A stretch of 33,640 bases of DNA, taken from positions 526,325 to 559,964 of the forward strand of contig JH153122.1 in NCBI GenBank assembly GCA_000226015.1, read 5' to 3'. Origin of the DNA: Mnemiopsis leidyi (Eukaryota; Ctenophora; Tentaculata; Lobata; Bolinopsidae). The translations under genes and the position numbers were made by a program. The notes beneath the pieces were generated by a model. That model was not told where the DNA came from. It worked only from the letters and a program-made list of their open reading frames with translations, and made no database searches. Below, in pieces: positions 20,766 to 31,208 of this stretch (the stretch's first letter is position 1; each line of letters starts with the position of its first letter).

Positions 20766-23700
20766 TTAGATCGTGGTTTTAATTTTCCCGCCGTCTCCCT
20801 CACTAACGAATCGTTTTCTGCCACGGTTGGGGTGAAGTTTCTCGTAGGTGTCCTCCGACATGAATGATTGAGCGACGCACATGTCACAGAACTGCGAGAA
20901 GAGAGAAACAGCGTTGGGAATGTCCAGAGTCAGGTCGTCGAGATCGTCGACAACACGCTTAAAGCCGGTCTCGAACTGGGACTTCGAGATTATGCAAGCC
21001 TGAAATTATTCAGTTTTATTAGCCAGAGTTTTCTAATTTGTAATTGTATTATGAAAGTTTGGTTTATTTATTTTTCCACGTAACTTACGCGGCCAATCAT
21101 AATGATAAAGACACGGTAAGCTAGAACTCAGATAGCAAGGAATATAAAACGTTTTGCTTGCGACATGTTCTAACGGAAATACACACATAATATTTTTTGT
21201 GTGTCACGACTCCCGCACAATCCCACATGTTGCGGGATGCGAGGATGCTCTTACAAGTTAAATGTTATATATTAGGGCACATTCCCTATTTCACGGTCAT
21301 TTAAATAAAATTTGAAAAAATAGCGCATTTTCATCTCTTTCATGTTAGAATTAATTAATTATATTATTAATAATTTTGTCCAGCGTGGACAAAATTAACA
21401 ATCCAAAAAACTGTTACAACCCCTTTGATTTTTGAACGAACTGTCCTTAGTCCTTACGTTTTCAATTTAAAGCTGAATAAGGCCGGTTATAGTACCTGGC
21501 CGACGGAATTGCCTGATTACACAATAGGTACCGTCTAGCGTTAGACATCTGCTCGTTCAAGATTAACGGCTTATATAAACGAGCGTACCAATGATGTCCC
21601 TTTTCTCTGCGTGGGCTAAGATCTTTGTGCAGCGAATATTGTTTGTTACAATATTAATGATATTTGTCTTATTTGAAGACCGGAGAGCAAATGAAGTGTT
21701 AATTCATCAGTACACTCACATAAAGCACTAGAAGGTCCTGTGATTCAAGTGTTGGCAGAAAGCCAGTTCCAATTCTAAACAAATTTTCGCAATACCTCGT
21801 GTTACGCATGGAAAATAGTTGGCTTTACTTATAGACGCGATAAAAAGTGTTTATGGTCATCATTGCAAGGACGCGCGTTTGAAGCGCGCGTGGCAAAACA
21901 AGAGGTTTAAGAGACCGACAGGGCAGTAGCGAATGACTCAGAGCAAGGCCGTTGGTACGTCGTTTACAAGATTAGTTGTTTTCCTCGTTGATTTCGGAAT
22001 ATAAAGAAGTAAAAAGTTTGTCAAAGCCTAAAATAACTGCTGCTAGTCAAGTTGTAACATTTTCTTCAAAGTCGAAAAATTCAATCGACGAACGGTAACG
22101 GTTTAAATTTCCGGAACTAAATGTCGTACACTTGTTTGAAAAATTACGCACAGCTTTCACCGTGGCGCGAATTTTACAAGCTTAAATTGCTACAGAGAGA
22201 CTTTTAAGGGCAAAGTTCGTACGTTAAGAGTGAACAACTACTTTGAAATAAAATTGAAGCTTATCAAACCTTTCCAAGAAACTGCAGAAGATCAATCATT
22301 CTTTGGGCGTATTTCGCGAACTCTGAAACCCGCTGTTCCATAGCCAGAACGATAGTCTCGTATACAACTTCGTGATGGAAATGCGGAATATCCAGCTCAC
22401 GTAAACTCCTGGAGTTTTTTAGTTTGTTTCTTTATATTAGGTTAACAAAACGAGAATCCTGCGAGATCTAGGACTTTGCATCTTGATAGCTAAATTGCAG
22501 AGAACCTAACTGGGACTCAAATCAAATCGCATCTCATTGCACTTAGGATAAGGATAAATAGACAGGATTCAGGAAGCCAGATATTATACAAAAAATCACG
22601 CACGATGACAAAAAACACGTACTCCTAAAAAGTAAAAAATGAAAATACTCTGATTGACAGCAAAGAGTGGAGAGATTGCAGGACTCACGTTTTAACCTCT
22701 TCCAATTCTGACGATTTGAGATACTCTTTTAGGATGAACCAGAGCTTGTTGGAGTAGAACTTGGTAGTTTGTTTCTCCATTCCCTCCACTCCCCATATGT
22801 TGCTCACTTTGGACATGGCGAACTTCATGGCTGAAAATAATACGTTTTGTCCTTCTTTCTACGTCTTATCTTATCTTATTTCTTAATGTATAGACCCAGC
22901 ACTATTTATAGGCAGGTTATTTTATATGCAGGCAGGTTATGGGAGACATGTAACATTGTCTTTCCAGTGTTTGGTTGTCACGTGAGATAGTAACAGCTGT
23001 GAAAAAGCAGGAGAGTTCAGTGGAACTTAATCTTAATTGAGAACAAATTGGAGCAATAGTTTGAGAACGACACTGGAGAAGTACTGATGGCTACAGGTGG
23101 AATACATTTGCAGGTGTAATTGGCTTTGGACCAATAGAGATCTGACATTTTATTTTACGGAATTTGCTTCCTTCTTCACATAATTCGGAAAAATTATCCG
23201 CATGCGTCAGAAGGGTTCAGAAAAGAGGCTACTATACATCTCGATCTAACAATATAAAATGTATGCGGACTTGAATTTCATTTAGAAATATACTCGGGAA
23301 ATATGGCATTCGAATAACAACTAGGGGGCAACGTCATTTCGGTGCTATTGTAGGATCTCCAGAATATAGGGAGGAATATAAAAAGAAGAAAATGGGGTAG
23401 AAGGACGATGTTAAGACACCTGCATCCATAGCGAAAACAGAGCCATAAGGAGCCTATTCGGCAATGGTCTTTGCCATTCAACATAGGTGGAAATTCATCC
23501 AACGCACAGTACCAGAAATATCGGAGTACTCTGAGTAACTCGTATACGAAATCCAAAATACTCCATGCCCAGCAATAATAGGACGGGAAATTTCGGAGTT
23601 GGAAAGAGAGATTATAGCACTGCCAGTTAGGCTGGGAGGTTTAAGCATACCAATGCCAGGTAAAAAAAGCAAACATTAGTATGAAGCATCGAGACAAATA

Positions 23701-26700
23701 AAAAACAATATAAAATATGTAATTACATCCCAAAAGCTTGTGGAAAATTGCAGCAAGGTCACTAAAAATCATGTATGTTTTTATTCTTTATTATATTCTC
23801 CAGTATCCACACTTTGTGGTCAAGTGCATATTTGGGCTATTTTTTCTCTTAAAAACCACTTTCCAATAAAAAAAATTGAACTCGTACAACTTCCGAAATA
23901 TTCCGTGTACGGACATCTAAAGGAGCTGGTGAGTACCAAGCAGAATTCATTATCACCTGATATGCAAGTTCAAACTCATTCTGAATGGAATAGACATTAC
24001 ACCGAAGTGGGATTCGCGTCACTGATATCCTCCAGGATTAAATTCCAGGATAAATCCTGTGCCAATCACAGCTTGGTGGCCTGGACTGCCTGCCTCGGAC
24101 GGGTTTCGAACACCCGGTCTTCGGCGTGGGAAGCAAGTGCTAGTACCACTACACCACCCGGCAGACAATAAACAAAATACAATAAAAATTGGGACCCCAC
24201 CTGCATCCTAATTCCTACACACAACCTAAAGTGAGCAGATTCATCACATAAACTAACAAAAATTAGACTTACTTAACAGTGCCGAAGCATGGAGGACAGC
24301 TGCCTGAGACTTCTTATCCAGATCGAAACTTGCAAGTCGCTTGAGGAAAGCCGGGGGAAGACAGTCGTCAGCGATAGCTCGAGCTAGGAATCTACCCACA
24401 TCGTCAGCGGCACTCGGGTTGTCCAGCTCTAAATCGGGAATCTGAAGAGAGGAGTGGTAGATAACACATTAAGGGGGGGGGGCAACTGACCATGACCATG
24501 GCACCCTGGAATTTGCCCGATTCTCAAAAAACTTGAACATGACCACGGGGTGGTGGCCGACGTCCTGCCCCAGAACATCGTGCCCCAGAGCATTGTAACC
24601 CAAAGATTTCCCCAATGACGATCTGGTCCACAACAGAATACTTTGTAAGGGTTTGGGTTAGGACAAGATTTTCTGGGGCAGGACGACGTGAACCGTCAGG
24701 GTAAAGTTACCATGACACCTGGACGTAAGACAAATGGTCAAAAATCGTGTTCATCTTAGCCCCCCCCCCCCCTCACATTACACAGTGCAGTATCTGGTTA
24801 CAATTTATACATCATCATAGACATAGTGCGTATAAATACTACATCATGCTTTACAAATACATATTTCAAAGTGTACTAAATCGGGAATTTACACAGGTCG
24901 ATAAAGGAAGTAATCTAGCAGCCGAAATCCCAAAAACAGCATCGTTCGGTTTATTCTTTTCTGTGTCAATGGGGTATCCAGTAAGTCATGGTAGGAATTA
25001 TAGATAGTGCTTTGAGTCCAATCAGAAAAAAAAGAAATTCTGAACAATCAGAAAATAACCTGTTTAAGGAGAGCAACAAAGGCGTCCTCCATGTACTGCG
25101 GCTCGATAACCCTGCCATACATGTCAGCAATAAGTCGGGAACAGAGCTCTCGTTTTTGGGAGTTCATCTCCAGTGCCATGGAGACACACAGCGTAAGTAC
25201 GTCCCCAAAGTTATCTGGACCTGAAACACACTGTGTAAGTACGTCCCCAAAGTTATCTGGACCTGAAACACACAGCGTAAGTACGTCCCCAAAGTTATCT
25301 GGACCTGAAACACACAGCGTAAGTACGTCCCCAAAGTTATCTGGACCTGAAACACACAGTGTAAGTACGTCCCCAAAGTTATCTGGACCTGAAACACACA
25401 GTGTAAGTACGTCCCCAAAGTTATCTGGACCTGAAACACACAGTGTAAGTACGTCGCCAAAGTTATCTGGACCTGAAACACACTGTGTAAGTAGGGGGGG
25501 GGGGCCACGTCCCTAAAAAGCCCAAAAAAGCCCATTTTTTAAGGGCCCTTGAGGGGTCCCCGAAGGTAAAAATGGGACTTTTTGGGCCCTAAAATTTTAT
25601 GACTTTATCCAACTTTAGGCGGTATATTGGGTTATAATTATGGGAGATATGATAAAAACTGGCCGAAATACAGTTATTTCCATAAATTTCACCATGAGAA
25701 AGCTTCAAAAGAGATCATTTTAGAACTAGTTTTCATCGAATAGACTTAATTATGTATCAGTCAGTAAAGGTAGACCATATTTTTGCATTGTGCAATGGCA
25801 AATAAGTAGAAACACATGTTACAGAGATAAACTACTATAAGAGAGGGATTATGGTCGTTCATTACTGTTTTGAAATGATAGTCTATGTCCTAGTGGCAAC
25901 TGGTATGGAACAGAGTCAGGCAAAGTTTTAGAGATGAAACAGTGAGTTAAGTTCTTTCTTAATGCTTTAATGTAAAAAGATCATACCATGCCAGGTCTAG
26001 TCCTGCTGTCAGTCGTACTCCTGTGGTACCCCAGTAATATCCCAATAGTACCCCGATAAACCAATGAAGAACACCAGTAGTTACCCAGTAGTACCACAGT
26101 AGTACCTATACCACTGTAGTACCCGGGTAGTGTCCCAATTTAACCCATTTTCTGTCCCTGTTGTTCCCCGGTACTTAGTAGTTCTCCAGTAGCACTCCTA
26201 TACTACACTTGTAGTATCCCGGTAGTACCACAGTTGTACCCCAGTGGTGCTGCAATTGCACCCCAACATCACCCATGTAGTGTCCCTGCAGTACCCCAGT
26301 AGTATTCCTGTAGTACCCTAGCAGTATCCCAGCAATACCAAAGTAGTACCCCAGTTGTATTCAAGTAGTTCACTAGCAATATCCCAGTAGAACCTTAGTT
26401 AAACCGCTACGACCCCAGTATTACCACAACTTAGTACCCCAGAAGTATCCCAAAAGTTATCCAGTAGTATGCCAGAAGTACCTTAGTAGTGCCCCAACTT
26501 AGTAAACCTGCAGAGCCTCACTAGTACTTTAGCAGTACCCCAGTAGTATCCCAGTAGTATCCCGGCAGTACCCCAACTAAGTAGTTCTAAAGTACTCTAA
26601 TAGTACCCCAATGGTACCCCCACTAGTACTCCTGAAGTGCACAAGTAGTACTCCAGTGGTACCCCTGTAGTACTCCTGGTGAACCCTAGTAATTAAGCAG

Positions 26701-29700
26701 TGGCACCCCAGTAGTAATATTCTTGTAGTATCCCTGTAGGACCCCAGTAGTATCGCAGTAGTGCCAAAGTGTTACCCAAAGGTTCTCCAGTGTTATCCCA
26801 ATAGAACCTTTTCAACCACGGTAATACCACAGTAGTGAACCAGTAGTACCCAGCAGTGCCCAATCAATGCACATGTAGTACCCAAGGTCCAATAGTACCC
26901 TAGGAGTACCCCGATGCAACGATACCATAGTAGTACCTCAGTACAATTCTGTAGTACGGAGTACCCTTGAAGTAAGCCAGTAGTACACCAGTAGTAATCC
27001 AGCTGTAGTACCCGGGTAGCATCTGAGCGGTACCATAGTAGTACCCCTACTTGGTACTCTGTAGAACACCAGAAGTGAAACAATAGAACCAAAGTAGTAC
27101 TCCTGTAGTACCAATGTGGAATCCAGTGTTACCCCAGAAGTATTCCTATGTTTCTCCTGTAGCACCCTTGTATTACTCCTTTAGAACTCCAGTAATATCC
27201 AGTGGTACCTCAGTAGTATTCCAGTAGTACCACTGTAGTACCCCGTTAGTAACCCAGTGGTTCCCCAGTAGTATCCCATTAGTATCCCAGTAGTACCACT
27301 GTAGTACCCCAGTAGTGACCCAGTAGTATCCCATTAGTATCACTGTAGTACCCCATTAGTATTCCAGTAGTATCACTGTAGTACCCCAGTAGTGACCCAG
27401 TAGTATCCCAGTAGTATCACTGTAGTACCCCAGTAGTGACCTAGTAGTATCCCAGTAGTACCACTGTGGTACCACAGTAGTGACCCAGTAGTATCCCATT
27501 AGTATCACTGTAGTACTCCAGTGCAGTAGTGATCCAGTAGTATCCCAGTAGTACCAACTACCATAGTAGAACGCCTACTTAGTACTTCTGTAGAACCCAA
27601 GAAGTGACCCAATTGGTGAGTAGAAATTCAGTAGTACCCAGGTATTATTCCTATATTACTCCTATATAAGTACCCTTGTACTACTCCTTAAGTACTCCAG
27701 TAATGTCCCAGTTGAACCACTGAATTACCCCAGTAGTAACCTAGCTGTGGAACCCTAAAAGTTCTCCAATGGTACCCAGGTGGAACTCCTGTAGTACCTC
27801 GGTAGTTGTTTTAAAGTACCCCAGTGGTACCCCAAGGTACCCCTCTAGGACTCCTGTAGTACCCCAGAAGTACATTAGTCATATTCCAGTAGTATCCTAG
27901 TATTATCCCAATAGTACCCCTATAAACAACGGTAGTTCCCCAGTAATAACCCAGTGGTTACTGGTACCCCATTAGTATCTGAGTAGTTTCCCAGTAGTGC
28001 CCATGTAGTGCTTTAGGCCCAGTAGTACCCCAGCTAAACCCTTGTAGTATTCCAGTAGTAAACCAGTTGTAGAACCCCAGTAGTATCCCATTATCATAGC
28101 TGTATCCCAGTGCAGAAGTACCCCAACGGTGCCCCAGTAGAACTCGTGAAGTACTCCATTAGCACCCCAGTAATATCCGAGTAGTGTCCCAGTAGTGATC
28201 TAGTAGTATCCTAGTAGTACCAAGTTGTGGCACCAATGTAGTACCCCAGTGGTACCCCAGTATTATTCACATAGTCCCTTTTAACACCCTAGAGTAGTAG
28301 TACTCAAGTAGTATGAAGTATCCCAGAAGTAACCCAGCTGTAGTACCGCAGTAATATCCCGGTAGTACCACAGTATGAGCCCAGTGGTACCATGGTGGTA
28401 CCCCAACTTGGTACCCCAGTAGGCAGTAATGCCCCAGTTATATCCCTGTAGTACCCCCAGACCCCTGCAGTAAACCAGTAGTAGTTACTATTCAAGTAAT
28501 GCAGTAGCATCCCAGCAGTACGTGAAAACTTTACCAAATGAAGTGACAATTGCTACTTTTTGGGGTCCAAAATGGGACAAATAAGGAGTTTTTGGGACAA
28601 CATTTCAATAGAACAACAGGTTTAATCATACAAAGTGCCTTTTAAAATTGAAAATGATGCAAAGAACGGGTTTGAATTGATCTAAATTATTCTAATATCA
28701 AGCATGATTTTAATTTTTTCTAGGGCCCAAAAAAGCCCAAAAAAGCCCATTTTTTTAGGGCCCTTCGGGGGTCCGCGGAGGTAAAAATGGGCTTTTTAGG
28801 GACGTGGCCCCCCCCCCCTAAGTACGTCCCCAAAGTTATCTGGACCTGAAACACACAGTGTAAGTACGTCCCCAAAGTTATCTGGACCTGAAACACAGTG
28901 TCAGTACCTCAAATTACTTAATGGCTGAAACCTGTCTGAAAGTTGATTTACGATGTTTGAAATGTTCGTTAAGTGTACAGTTTACAGACTGGCAGAAAAT
29001 TGAAACTGTCGACAAAATAAAAAAATCACATCGTTCAAAATTAAATCTGGTTTTTAAAGCAGATAAGACAAGGAAAGATTGATTGTCCAAAACAGGTGGA
29101 GGTTGCAGGCTTATTCCAGAGCGATAGAAAAGCATGAAGATTATTATTATTATAACCACAATAAAGTACCTATGTTGAACTTGACGACTGCGGAGATGCA
29201 CTCATCCAATTCGCTGTTCTCATAGTACTCAACAAACAGCGGTTTCAGGTTCTTCTCAATCTCTTCTCTGTCGAGGGCTGGAATGTAGGCCCCCAGTTTG
29301 ATACCTGATCCCATGTCTGTTGCGTCGAAATTTGGATCTTGGCTGAAAACATAGGAAATGTGTTTACTAAGAATAAACGACCAATATGCGATGTTGAGTG
29401 ACTCTTTATCTGTAAACGTCTGATTGTGCTTGTTCGCAAAGTTTAGAAGTTGATACCACATATCATTAGGTGTAACATGAGGCCAACAATAAATCATGTT
29501 TCACTTACTCATCCTTGACGGCAGAGGAGTTGAGTTCATCACCAGCCTTACCCCATGTCCCCTTGCCTCCAGCCCCTCCTTTCTTAGGCAGACCCCTCGA
29601 CCCTGTTTTTGACCTTCTGTCTCGCTTAAAACTACTGTCAAGCTTCAACTGAGATGGATAAATTACATAAATATATATAAAATACATAAATATGTATAAA

Positions 29701-30101
29701 ATACATAAATATATATATATACATAAATATGTATAAAATACATAAATATGTATAAAATACATAAATATGTATAAAATACATAAATATGGGTATATCATTT
29801 CGATAAACGGATAGACAATTACAAGGATTTATAGACTTTTAGTACAGACTGAAAAAATTATGTTCCGAACACCAGGGGCCCGTTGACCAAGTGGATGATG
29901 ACATAAGATAGATAAGTTTCATACCTTCGGAAAGTCTTCTGACATGGGGGAAACAGGATCATCGCCTTCCGAGGAATGAGATCTAGAGTTGGTACGTTTT
30001 CTCTGCCGTTTGATCTTCAGAGCAGCTGTCTTGGCTGTATCGAACGTGCCAAACTGGGCTTCGTTAACTTGGGCAAAGACCTCATCCTCCACGGCAATCA
30101 T
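20766..30101 (-). CDS. PDCD4: Programmed cell death protein 4 (two MA3 domains)
   Basis: PDCD4 binds eIF4A through its MA3 domains and restrains cap-dependent translation. Exons in gene order: 30101-29925, 29648-29509, 29342-29170, 25220-25060 (innermost acceptor; see the 42-bp array), 24441-24273, 22830-22689, 22408-22270, 20999-20766; 1335 nt, 444 aa, all phases agree (human protein 469 aa). Diagnostic stretches: the glycine-rich RGLPKKGGAGGKGTWGKAGD in exon 2; MA3-1 from REEIEKNLKPLFVEYY through VSMALEMNSQKRELCSRLIA and IPDLELDNPSADDVGRFLAR; MA3-2 with FILKEYLKSSELEEVK and LRELDIPHFHHEVVYETIVL; and the near-invariant end RGRKRFVSEGDGG. The start Met (30099-30101) lies three bases inside an exon preceded by an AG acceptor, so at least one 5' UTR exon lies further right. 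The gene is convergent with FOXRED2 and head-to-head with the gene at 31209. Confidence 0.95.
21368..21397. other. Hairpin in PDCD4 intron 7
   Basis: TAATTTTGTCCA and TGGACAAAATTA are perfect inverted arms around GCG. Short and AT-rich; function unknown. The rest of this intron (21000-22269) shows no recognised gene, and a CG-rich spot GCGCGTTTGAAGCGCGC lies at about 21873-21890. Confidence 0.8.
23280..23663 (+). pseudogene. Retroelement reverse-transcriptase C-terminal fragment
   Basis: One plus-strand frame, broken by three stops, reads ITTRGQRHFGAIVGSPEYRE, then AYSAMVFAIQHRWKFIQRTV, AIIGREISELEREIIALPVR and LGGLSIPMPG. The series RHLGAVIGS, HRW-FIQRT, and ALPVRLGGL is a recurrent ending of invertebrate reverse-transcriptase-like proteins. 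I recognise the pattern but cannot name the clade with certainty. It is antisense within PDCD4 intron 5 and dead. Confidence 0.65.
23885..24166 (-). mobile_element. tRNA-derived SINE
   Basis: Read on the minus strand, the head at 24165-24091 has a pol III A box (TGGTGTAGTGG) and B box (GTGTTCGAAAC) spaced as in a tRNA gene, with tRNA-like pairing ends (TGCCGGG / CCGAGGCA). It is followed by an unrelated body of about 190 bp and a T-rich 3' end near 23885. It lies in PDCD4 intron 5, in gene orientation. Body family and target duplication were not established. Confidence 0.75.
24091..24165 (-). other. tRNA-like promoter head of the SINE
   Basis: About 73 bases that resemble a tRNA with A and B boxes. 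Listed apart from true tRNA genes because it runs on into the SINE body without a terminator, so it should not be annotated as a functional tRNA. Confidence 0.7.
24472..24773. mobile_element. 302-bp G/C-run-bounded foldback element
   Basis: Begins A followed by ten G and ends with thirteen C followed by T, with CACATTA directly repeated on both sides (24465-24471 and 24774-24780), a likely 7-bp target duplication. Inside, CGTCCTGCCCCAGAA (about 24570) and TTCTGGGGCAGGACG (about 24671) form a perfect 15-bp inverted repeat. No coding capacity. It sits in PDCD4 intron 4, about 20 bp upstream of the exon-5 acceptor. Confidence 0.65.
25179..25493 (-). repeat. 42-bp splice-acceptor array in PDCD4, inner part (7 acceptors)
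   Basis: Seven copies at exact 42-bp steps. On the minus strand each has GTACTTAC (branch-point-like), CTGTGTGTTTCAG (acceptor) and then GTCCAGATAACTTTGGGGAC, the exon-4 start. Acceptor borders are at 25220, 25262, 25304, 25346, 25388, 25430 and 25472. In the PDCD4 frame every unit reads GPDNFGDVLTLCVS without a stop; one copy's C-for-G change is synonymous (GGG to GGC) and one copy has Q for L. An eighth unit is cut by the inserted element at 25494. Confidence 0.95.
25494..28818. mobile_element. 3325-bp non-autonomous DNA-transposon-like insertion
   Basis: Its ends are perfect inverted repeats of 31 bp: an 11-G run then CCACGTCCCTAAAAAGCCCA, with weaker inverted similarity continuing for about 100 bp (AAGGGCCCTT, GGTAAAAATGGG, GGGCCC). 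It interrupts one 42-bp unit of the PDCD4 array, and TAAGTA appears on both sides (25488-25493 and 28819-28824), a clean 6-bp target duplication. The interior is a degenerate satellite plus about 390 and 290 bp of unique flanking sequence; no transposase frame. The superfamily cannot be assigned. Confidence 0.85.
25990..28530. repeat. Degenerate AGTACCCCAGTAGTATCCC satellite inside the element
   Basis: About 2.5 kb of short, strongly variable repeats built from CCCAGTAGTA, AGTACCCCAGTAGT and ACTGTAGTACC words; the cleanest stretch is about 27200-27550. Open frames here are products of the repeat. The satellite is confined to the interior of the 3.3-kb element. Confidence 0.95.
28819..28887 (-). 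repeat. 42-bp PDCD4 array, outer part (2 acceptors)
   Basis: The array continues on the far side of the inserted element with acceptor borders at 28845 and 28887. Beyond 28887 the sequence is ordinary intron (GGTACTGACACTGTGTTTCAG on the minus strand), so 28887 is likely the original acceptor. From either outer acceptor the reading frame runs into the element and meets a stop codon a few codons past the G run. Confidence 0.93.
29660..29790. repeat. 19-bp AT-rich tandem repeat in PDCD4 intron 1
   Basis: About seven copies of an ATACATAAATATGTATAAA unit, beginning about 12 bp from the exon-2 acceptor. The minus-strand frame MYFIHIYVFYTYLCI is a repeat artefact. Confidence 0.92.
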
Positions 30102-30284
30102 GTTCTGTGTGTGAAATACTTAATCACATCCAAGACGTACTGACTAATCACGAACCGCTGACTGCGATTAAAGAATGTTAAGTTTTTGCTGGATAGACAG
30201 CAATATCTAGAACAATCTAAAATGCAGGGTGAAACAATCGCATATTAAGAACACAGCTGGAAGCACAAACTTATCAGCAGGAAA

Positions 30285-30545
30285 ATGCTACGTGGACTCA
30301 TCATGGACAGAGTTGTCAACAACAATATCCGGCAGAACCCCTTCAAAAAGCACATGCACAGGAATACCAACGCTCTTTGGTGGTTAAACAATTTTCACAG
30401 AACATTCCGTATACCTAAAAACAAGCTGCTAAATCGATTGTGCTACAAAATAGATACCCCTAGATCCGACAAGGCCAGCATCGTAGCACCGCCACACGAC
30501 TATAATAACATCGTGAGTCACGAGGAATCGTATTTAAGTCAATAG
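30285..30545 (+). CDS. Small unrecognised open frame, opposite the PDCD4 5' region
   Basis: 86 residues starting MLRGLIMDRVVNNNIRQNPF, basic in the first half, with NALWWLNNFHRTFRI in the middle and ending ESYLSQ. Codon use looks like a real gene and there is no low-complexity sequence. I do not recognise a family. It could be a small single-exon protein (perhaps mitochondrial, given the basic N-terminus; inference), an exon of a longer gene, or chance. It starts about 180 bases upstream of the PDCD4 start codon on the other strand. Confidence 0.4.
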   Translation: MLRGLIMDRVVNNNIRQNPFKKHMHRNTNALWWLNNFHRTFRIPKNKLLNRLCYKIDTPRSDKASIVAPPHDYNNIVSHEESYLSQ

Positions 30546-31208
30546 AGAGCGCTCGATTTAATTCACTGAATTTTTATCGTTGACGATCTAGCGCGCCACT
30601 TTCAAAAACATTGTATGAATACAAAAACTAGGAAAATAGCTTGTTATCTTCATTTAAATACAAACAATGTCAAAACTGAATTTTTATAAAATCTTAATAA
30701 TCAAAACTAGAAATAATCATTTTAGAACTTTATTGAAACCAATCAACTTACTGATTTTATTTGCGCGCGCGTACATTTGCCATTCATTTGCATGATCTGA
30801 CTGTGTAGCCGTAAAACGCGAAATTTATCCAAACTTTTGATCATAAAAATGGCTTTTCTACAAACAGAACAAATATTTATATTTAAAATGCTAATATAAT
30901 TTATTCTTAACTTTGTTTCACAGCAACAGGCTAATTGACCTCAAGCTATCCTTTTTGCAGCACTTAACACTAATAAAGTTCGTAGACCTCAGCCGCGCAA
31001 TTTCAGCAAAGAGCTTCATTTCGCAACGATGCAAGAGTATTTTTCGGCATGGGATATTGCAAATGGATTTTGTATTTATCTTGCGATTATTAAGTTGCGT
31101 GTTAAGGTTACTTTGAGCTGCCCGTCCTAATTTAACCTAAAGTTTTTTTGACATTCTATATGGTGAAAAATTTCAGTATATCACCTTGCCCGATCGAAAG
31201 TCCCGACC
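30546..31208. promoter_or_regulatory. Head-to-head intergenic region (PDCD4 / gene at 31209)
   Basis: The only DNA between two divergent genes, so their promoters must lie here (or in the 5' UTR introns). It is AT-rich, with small CG-rich spots TAGCGCGCC (about 30590) and GCGCGCGCGT (about 30763). No TATA box or other clear motif was identified. Confidence 0.4.

Noticed and set aside
24091..24165. A functional tRNA gene
   Set aside because: A and B boxes are present, but the sequence continues directly into a repeat body, so it is a SINE head.
23740..24171. 143-residue plus-strand open frame
   Set aside because: It runs antisense through the SINE and its tRNA head, so it is not a gene.
25091..25535. 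Long open frames on both strands over the 42-bp array (SVSTSPKLSGPETH and VFQVQITLGTYLHC repeats)
   Set aside because: A 42-bp repeat is open in several frames at once. Only the minus-strand frame reading GPDNFGDVLTLCVS joins the PDCD4 exons in phase.
26793..27165. Minus-strand open frames rich in Tyr, Trp, Val and Leu
   Set aside because: They are the degenerate GTACTACTGG satellite read as protein; no independent sign of coding.
25179..28887. CRISPR array (regular direct repeats)
   Set aside because: There are no unique spacers: units are head-to-tail copies, the DNA is eukaryotic, and the units are exon-intron junction sequence.
29505..29798. Minus-strand 97-residue frame starting MIYPYLCILYIF
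   Set aside because: Its N-terminal half is the AT-rich repeat in intron 1; only the second half, after the CTCAG acceptor, is PDCD4 exon 2.
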